DNA from: Solirubrobacterales bacterium
GTDB taxonomy: Bacteria; Actinomycetota; Thermoleophilia; Solirubrobacterales; Solirubrobacteraceae
Reading direction: 5' to 3'
DNA: 41,692 nt
NCBI GenBank assembly: GCA_025964175.1
Contig: JAOPZL010000184.1
Span: 1-41,692, forward strand
Shown here: in pieces, positions 37,948-41,692 of the stretch
How the letters are laid out: each line of letters starts with the position of its first letter
How positions within the stretch are numbered: the stretch's first letter is position 1
The notes under the pieces: generated by a model
Seen by the model: only the letters and a program-made list of their open reading frames with translations
What the model was told of the DNA's origin: nothing
Database searches by the model: none
Program-made: the position numbers and the translations under genes

Positions 37948-39462
37948 ATGACCGATTCCACTGTCAAGTCACCCCCGTACGTCGACAAGGTCATCGAGGC
38001 GCTCGCCGACGGCGACGAGCCGCACCTGATGAACGGCGAGCAGTACCTCAAGAGCCTCGCCGACGGGCGCCGCGTCATCGCCGCCGACGGGACGGAGGTC
38101 GACGACGTCGCCTCCCACCCGGTCACGGGTCCCGCGGCGCAGACGTTCGCCAAGGTGATGGACCTGCAGTTCGACCCGAAGTGGCGGGACATCGTCACCT
38201 ACGCGGACCCGGTGACCGGCGCGCGCAAGTCGCGCGGCTGGCAGGTCCCGACCACCCGCGACGACCTGTACCGCAAGCGCGAGCAGATCGGCGCGACGAC
38301 GCGCACCACGCTCGGCATGTTCGGGCGCCCGCCCGACTACGGCCCGGCGATGTCGCTCGGCTTCATGGCCATCATCGACCGCGTCCAGGCCGAGAGCCCG
38401 GAGTTCGCGGACAACATCCGCAACTTCGTGCAGATGTCGGGCGAGCACAACCTGCTCTCCACGGACCTGATCGCCGACGCCCAGTCGGACCGCTCGGTGC
38501 CGCGCAACGACCGCCCGGCGACGCTGCGGGTGGTCGATGAGCGGCCCGACGGGATCGTGCTGCGCGGCAGCAAGATCGCCGGAAGCTCCGGATCGATCAC
38601 GCACTTCTTCACGCTGTCGACCACGCTGGGGGAGGGCCTGGGGCCCGACGCGGCGATCTGGGCGGCGATCCCGGTGAACCTGCCGGGCCTGTCGCTGCTG
38701 CTGCGTGAGCCGACGATCAACGGCCCCGTCTCCCGCGAGGACCATCCCCTCAACGCCGCCGGCGAGGAGATGGACCAGATGATCGTCTTCGACGACGTCT
38801 TCGTCCCGCGCGAGTACGTGTTCAGCCTGCGCAACCTCGACTTCCTGAAGCTGTACTTCGAGAGCTGCGTCTACGTGCTGTGGCACATCATGACCCGCCT
38901 GGCCTACCGCGCGGAGATCTTCGCCGGCACGGCACAGGTGATCACGGAGATCCTCGGCACCGACAAGGTCCCGGGCGTGCGCCGCGCGGTGGCCGAGATC
39001 ACGACGTACGCGCAGACGCTGCGCGCGTTCTCGATCGCCGCGATCGCCGACAGCCAGACCTGGAACGGCGTCGAGGTGCCCCACCCGGGGCTCGTCTCGG
39101 CCGGGCGACTGCACTCGATCACGAACTACAACCGCATCATGTACACGCTGCAGGACCTCTGCGGCCAGGGCCTCATCTCGCGCTGGCCGGAGAAGATCTG
39201 GGACCACCCGGAGTTCGGCCCCAAGCTCGACGCGTTCCTGCCCGGCCACGGCGTCACGGCGCGGGAGAAGAACCGCTTCTTCAGCTTCGTCTACGACCTC
39301 ACGGCGAGCGGAAACGCCCAGCGGCTGGGGCTGTTCGAGAACGTCAACGCGACGCCCCCCTCGTTCATCGCCGAGCTGGTCTACCAGCACGTCGACCGCT
39401 CCGAGACGGCCCAGTTCGTGCGCGAGTACGCGGGCATCGCGGACGCCGACCTCCCGTCGTGA
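37948..39462 (+). CDS. HpaB-family FADH2-dependent monooxygenase (4-hydroxyphenylacetate 3-hydroxylase type)
   Basis: A 504-residue oxygenase component of a two-component flavin monooxygenase. N-terminal HpaB signature: LMNGEQYLKSLADGRRVIAA then DGTEVDDVASHPVTG. Next come GMFGRPPDYGPAMSLGFM (HpaB GRxPDY motif, Arg127/Tyr131), HNLLSTDLIADAQSDRSV, the FAD and substrate region GIVLRGSKIAGSSGSITHFF, MDQMIVFDDVFVPREYVFSL and a helical C-terminal domain. In HpaB the segment reads like CITHALTDPQ, with His near the flavin; here Asp173 stands at that place by my alignment, so the substrate or chemistry differs from phenol hydroxylation. AAAGGAG lies about 10 bases before ATG 37948. Its stop overlaps the next RidA gene (GTGA). 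Reduced flavin is probably supplied by the reductase at 33064. Confidence 0.9.
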   Translation: MTDSTVKSPPYVDKVIEALADGDEPHLMNGEQYLKSLADGRRVIAADGTEVDDVASHPVTGPAAQTFAKVMDLQFDPKWRDIVTYADPVTGARKSRGWQVPTTRDDLYRKREQIGATTRTTLGMFGRPPDYGPAMSLGFMAIIDRVQAESPEFADNIRNFVQMSGEHNLLSTDLIADAQSDRSVPRNDRPATLRVVDERPDGIVLRGSKIAGSSGSITHFFTLSTTLGEGLGPDAAIWAAIPVNLPGLSLLLREPTINGPVSREDHPLNAAGEEMDQMIVFDDVFVPREYVFSLRNLDFLKLYFESCVYVLWHIMTRLAYRAEIFAGTAQVITEILGTDKVPGVRRAVAEITTYAQTLRAFSIAAIADSQTWNGVEVPHPGLVSAGRLHSITNYNRIMYTLQDLCGQGLISRWPEKIWDHPEFGPKLDAFLPGHGVTAREKNRFFSFVYDLTASGNAQRLGLFENVNATPPSFIAELVYQHVDRSETAQFVREYAGIADADLPS

Positions 39463-39920
39463 CCTCCGCCGACATGACCCCCGCCTGGCCTGCGGCCAGG
39501 CGGATCATGCCCGCCGGCCACTGGGACTGGTCGATGCCGACGCCGTTCTCGCAGGGCTGGCAGTGCGGGCCGTTCATCTTCGTCGGAGGGCAGATCTCCG
39601 CCGACGAGCAGGGCAAGACGATCGGTCCCGGGGACATCGAGGTCCAGACCCGCAACGTGTTCGAGAACATCCGCTCGGTCCTGCGTGAGCAGGGCGCGGA
39701 GATGCGCCACGTCGTCAAGTTCAACACGTTCTACGTGTTCGAGGGGGAGGGCGACGACATCCGCGAGTACTGGGAGGCGATGACGCGCGTCCGGCTGGAG
39801 TTCTTCGACGAGCCGGGCCCGTCGGGCACGGCGGTCCGCTGCGTCGGGCTGGCCTACCCCGACCTGCTGATCGAGGTCGAGGCGATCGCCTACGTGCCCG
39901 AGCCGGCGGGCGGCGCGTGA
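39459..39920 (+). CDS. RidA/YjgF family protein 2
   Basis: A 153-residue paralogue of the RidA protein at 34978. Shared block RRIMPAGHWDWSMPTPFSQG, then WQCGPFIFVGGQISADEQGK, DIEVQTRNVFENIRSVLREQ, GAEMRHVVKFNTFYVFEGEG and YPDLLIEVEAIAYVPEP. The extra N-terminal MPAGHWDW motif and the lack of the usual catalytic Arg (segment EPGPSGTAVRCVG) are the same in both, so they form a distinct subgroup and may assemble as a heteromer or act on successive intermediates. Start GTG 39459 overlaps the monooxygenase stop as GTGA; ATG 39474 is an alternative. The end overlaps the M20 gene, also as GTGA. Found on both sides of the oxygenase, it supports one pathway rather than a chance neighbour. Confidence 0.88.
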   Translation: MTSADMTPAWPAARRIMPAGHWDWSMPTPFSQGWQCGPFIFVGGQISADEQGKTIGPGDIEVQTRNVFENIRSVLREQGAEMRHVVKFNTFYVFEGEGDDIREYWEAMTRVRLEFFDEPGPSGTAVRCVGLAYPDLLIEVEAIAYVPEPAGGA

Positions 39921-41038
39921 GCGAGACGGTGGACCTGGCGGCCGCGCTCGTGCGCTGCGCGACCGCCTATCCGCCGGGGGACGAGCTGTGCGCGGCGGAG
40001 GTCGTCGCGCGCTTCCTCGACGTGCCCGGTGTGGAGGTCGAGCTCCAGCCGCTGGACGAGCGGCGCGCCAACCTGGTCGCCCGCCTGCGCGGCAGCGGGC
40101 AGCGACCGTCGCTGGTGTTCTGCGGCCACCTCGACACCGTGCCGGTCGGGCCCGGCGCCTGGAGCTCGGACGCTCTGGGCGGTGAGGTCCGCGACGGGCG
40201 GCTGTGGGGGCGCGGGTCGGCCGACATGAAGGGCGCGATCGCCGCGATGGCGGTCGCGCTGCGCGAGCTGGTGGCGAGCGGGCAGGTGCCGCAGGGCGAC
40301 GTCGTCCTGGCCCTCACCGCCGGCGAGGAGACCGACAGCTGCGGAGCGCGCCTGATGGCCGAGTCGGGGATCGTCGACGACGCCGGGATGATGGTCGTCG
40401 GCGAGATGACCGGCCTCGACGTCGGCTGCGCGCACAAGGGTCTGCTGTGGGTGCAGGTCGAGACGACCGGGCAGCGCGGCCACGGGTCGGTCGTGGGGCG
40501 CGAGGGCAACGCGATCGCGGCGCTGATGGCGTGGCTGCACCCGCTGGAGTCGCTGGACGCGCTCGTGTCCGGCGAGCACCTGCTGCTGGGCCGCGGCAGC
40601 GTCTCGGTCAACCAGATCGACGGCGGCGACGCGCCCAACGTCGTGCCCGGCGCCGCGCGCGCCGTGCTCGACGTCCGCACCCTGCCGGTCCACGACCACG
40701 CGGGGATCCTGCGGGCGCTGGGCGAGCGGGGCGACGCGGCGACGCTCTCGGTCCTGCGCGAGGGGGCGCCGGTCGCCACCGACCCCGGCCACCCGCTCGT
40801 GCGCGCCTGCGCCGACGCGGTCCGCGAGGAGCTCGGGCGGCCGGCGGTCGTCAAGGGGCTGCCGTACCTCACCGACGCGTCCGTCTTCGTGGAGGCGCTG
40901 GACATCCCCGTGGTCATCCTCGGACCGGGGCAGGAGGCCCAGGCCCACGGGGTCGACGAGTCGGTCGCGGTCGCGGCGCTGGAGCAGGCGACGCGGATCT
41001 ACCGCGCCATCGCGCAGCGCCTGCTCGAGCCCGTCTAG
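39917..41038 (+). CDS. M20-family metallohydrolase (ArgE/DapE type)
   Basis: A 373-residue M20 zinc hydrolase, the usual length for acetylornithine deacetylase/succinyl-diaminopimelate desuccinylase relatives. Residues seen: LVFCGHLDTVPVGPGAWSSD (HxD), GRGSADMKGAIAAMAVALRE (bridging Asp), LALTAGEETDSCGARLMAES (catalytic Glu pair), VVGEMTGLDVGCAHKGLLWV (metal Glu) and VDESVAVAALEQATRIYRAI at the end. The lid domain (GQRGHGSVVGREGNAIAALM) is intact. GTG 39917 overlaps the RidA stop. As last gene of the operon it may cleave an N-acyl, N-formyl or N-carbamoyl bond released from ring opening. It differs from the M20 protein at 26304. Confidence 0.9.
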   Translation: MSETVDLAAALVRCATAYPPGDELCAAEVVARFLDVPGVEVELQPLDERRANLVARLRGSGQRPSLVFCGHLDTVPVGPGAWSSDALGGEVRDGRLWGRGSADMKGAIAAMAVALRELVASGQVPQGDVVLALTAGEETDSCGARLMAESGIVDDAGMMVVGEMTGLDVGCAHKGLLWVQVETTGQRGHGSVVGREGNAIAALMAWLHPLESLDALVSGEHLLLGRGSVSVNQIDGGDAPNVVPGAARAVLDVRTLPVHDHAGILRALGERGDAATLSVLREGAPVATDPGHPLVRACADAVREELGRPAVVKGLPYLTDASVFVEALDIPVVILGPGQEAQAHGVDESVAVAALEQATRIYRAIAQRLLEPV

Positions 41039-41646
41039 AGGACGATCGCGCGGCCGTCGGCGGTGGCGATCGCGGCGCGGCGCAGCACGGGCGCGCCGGC
41101 CGTCACCCGCACGCTCAGCGTCGTGGCCGAGCGGTCCAGCCACGCGTGCAGCCCGGACGCGTCGCCACCGACCTCGATCCAGGCGAAGCCGGCAGGGGAG
41201 ACGGCATGGTCGGCCGCCGCGGCGCCCGGGTCGGGCGTTTCCGCACGGCGGCCGATGAGGAACGGGGTGGCGGGGGTGGCGGCGGCCTGCTCCATGCCCG
41301 TGTGGTGGACGACGAGGCCGGCGCGCTCGAGGCGGTCGACGGCGGTGCCCAGGCGGGCCGCGTGTGCGGCGACGTCCTCGACGGCGACCGCCCAGCCCAT
41401 CAGCCGTTCGTCGCCGCCGGCCAGCGTCGCCAGCGCCCAGGCCCCGAACGTCGACGTCGCCGCCTCGGCGGGGTCGGCGACCGCGAGGAGCTCGAGGTAG
41501 CCGGTCCCCAGCGGGACGATGCGGTTGTGCGTGCCCAGCCCGACGTGGCGGCCTCCGGGCACGCCGGCGAGGCCGTGCTCCTCGCGCAGGCGCGCGGCGG
41601 TCCGGTCCAGGTCGGTGGTCGCCAGGATCACGTGGTCGATGCGCAT
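41035..41646 (-). CDS. Glyoxalase-like (VOC fold) protein
   Basis: A 203-residue protein of the vicinal-oxygen-chelate fold, glyoxalase-like domain type. Start MRIDHVILATTDLDRTAARL then REEHGLAGVPGGRHVGLGTH with the first His metal ligand region (DHV), THNRIVPLGTGYLELLAVAD (Glu ligand region), and a long second half with FAWIEVGGDASGLHAWL. It lacks the strict metal set of glyoxalase I and belongs to a poorly characterised group. It is convergent to the M20 gene and overlaps its last 4 bases (41035-41038), so it is probably not part of that operon. Function unknown. The 46 bases to its right end the window. Confidence 0.82.
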   Translation of the reverse strand: MRIDHVILATTDLDRTAARLREEHGLAGVPGGRHVGLGTHNRIVPLGTGYLELLAVADPAEAATSTFGAWALATLAGGDERLMGWAVAVEDVAAHAARLGTAVDRLERAGLVVHHTGMEQAAATPATPFLIGRRAETPDPGAAAADHAVSPAGFAWIEVGGDASGLHAWLDRSATTLSVRVTAGAPVLRRAAIATADGRAIVL

Positions 41647-41692
41647 CGCCGGCGAATGTACAGCGGCTCTCGCGCGCGTGCGCGGGTGCGCG

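Overview
This is a very GC-rich stretch with strong third-position G/C, GTG and TTG starts beside ATG, dense 1-13 base gene overlaps and several promoters placed so close to the start codon that the mRNA would be leaderless. Together with the gene content (class III CoA-transferases, acyl-CoA enzymes, hydantoinase families, ROK proteins) this suggests an actinobacterium, perhaps a soil Thermoleophilia/Solirubrobacterales type. That placement is inference; no rRNA or marker gene is present. The whole window is catabolic and accessory: no tRNA, rRNA, IS element, phage gene or CRISPR array was seen, and no gene-free gap exceeds about 240 bases.

Region 1 (1-9020, minus strand): a dihydropyrimidinase-like hydantoinase overlaps an isochorismatase-fold amidohydrolase and is followed by a LysR regulator. 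After a hairpin comes a 46-codon remnant of a HyuA gene. Then come a PaaK-type CoA ligase, an HMG-CoA-lyase-like enzyme, two MaoC-type hydratase proteins and a two-domain CaiB/BaiF CoA-transferase that runs off the window: an acid-activation, hydration and C-C cleavage route.

Region 2 (9248-23985): two divergent operons meet at 15029-15125. Leftward: MmgE/PrpD protein, SDR, acyl-CoA dehydrogenase, Zn alcohol dehydrogenase, TetR regulator, enoyl-CoA hydratase. Rightward: thiamine-diphosphate E1 alpha and beta subunits, HyuA, HyuB with a fused acetone-carboxylase-gamma-like zinc domain, an acyl-CoA synthetase and an SDR. HyuA, HyuB-gamma and the ligase resemble the layout of ketone carboxylases with a beta-keto acid CoA ligase. 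ACCGA-N4-TNGGT inverted repeats sit in the spacers of the promoters of both operons and are candidate operators for the encoded TetR protein.

Region 3 (24029-31684): a ROK repressor with a DNA-binding domain diverges from an operon for a ROK protein without HTH, an M20 peptidase, a lipoprotein substrate-binding protein, a sugar-type ABC permease, a YhfX-like PLP enzyme and the ABC ATPase. It looks like uptake and processing of an unknown amino- or N-acyl-compound.

Region 4 (31835-41646): a tiny DUF6506-like gene, a MerR-XRE-cupin regulator, an NTF2-like/flavin-reductase fusion, then one operon: cyclase-family hydrolase, RidA protein, FAD-synthetase-like nucleotidyltransferase, NCS1 permease, HpaB-family flavin monooxygenase, second RidA protein and M20 hydrolase, with a convergent glyoxalase-like gene at the end. 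This set parallels the roles of the Rut pyrimidine pathway (transporter, flavin monooxygenase, flavin reductase, RidA, amide hydrolase) with largely different protein families. It is the best candidate here for an undescribed N-heterocycle degradation system. The fusion gene and the operon share a 14-base promoter motif.
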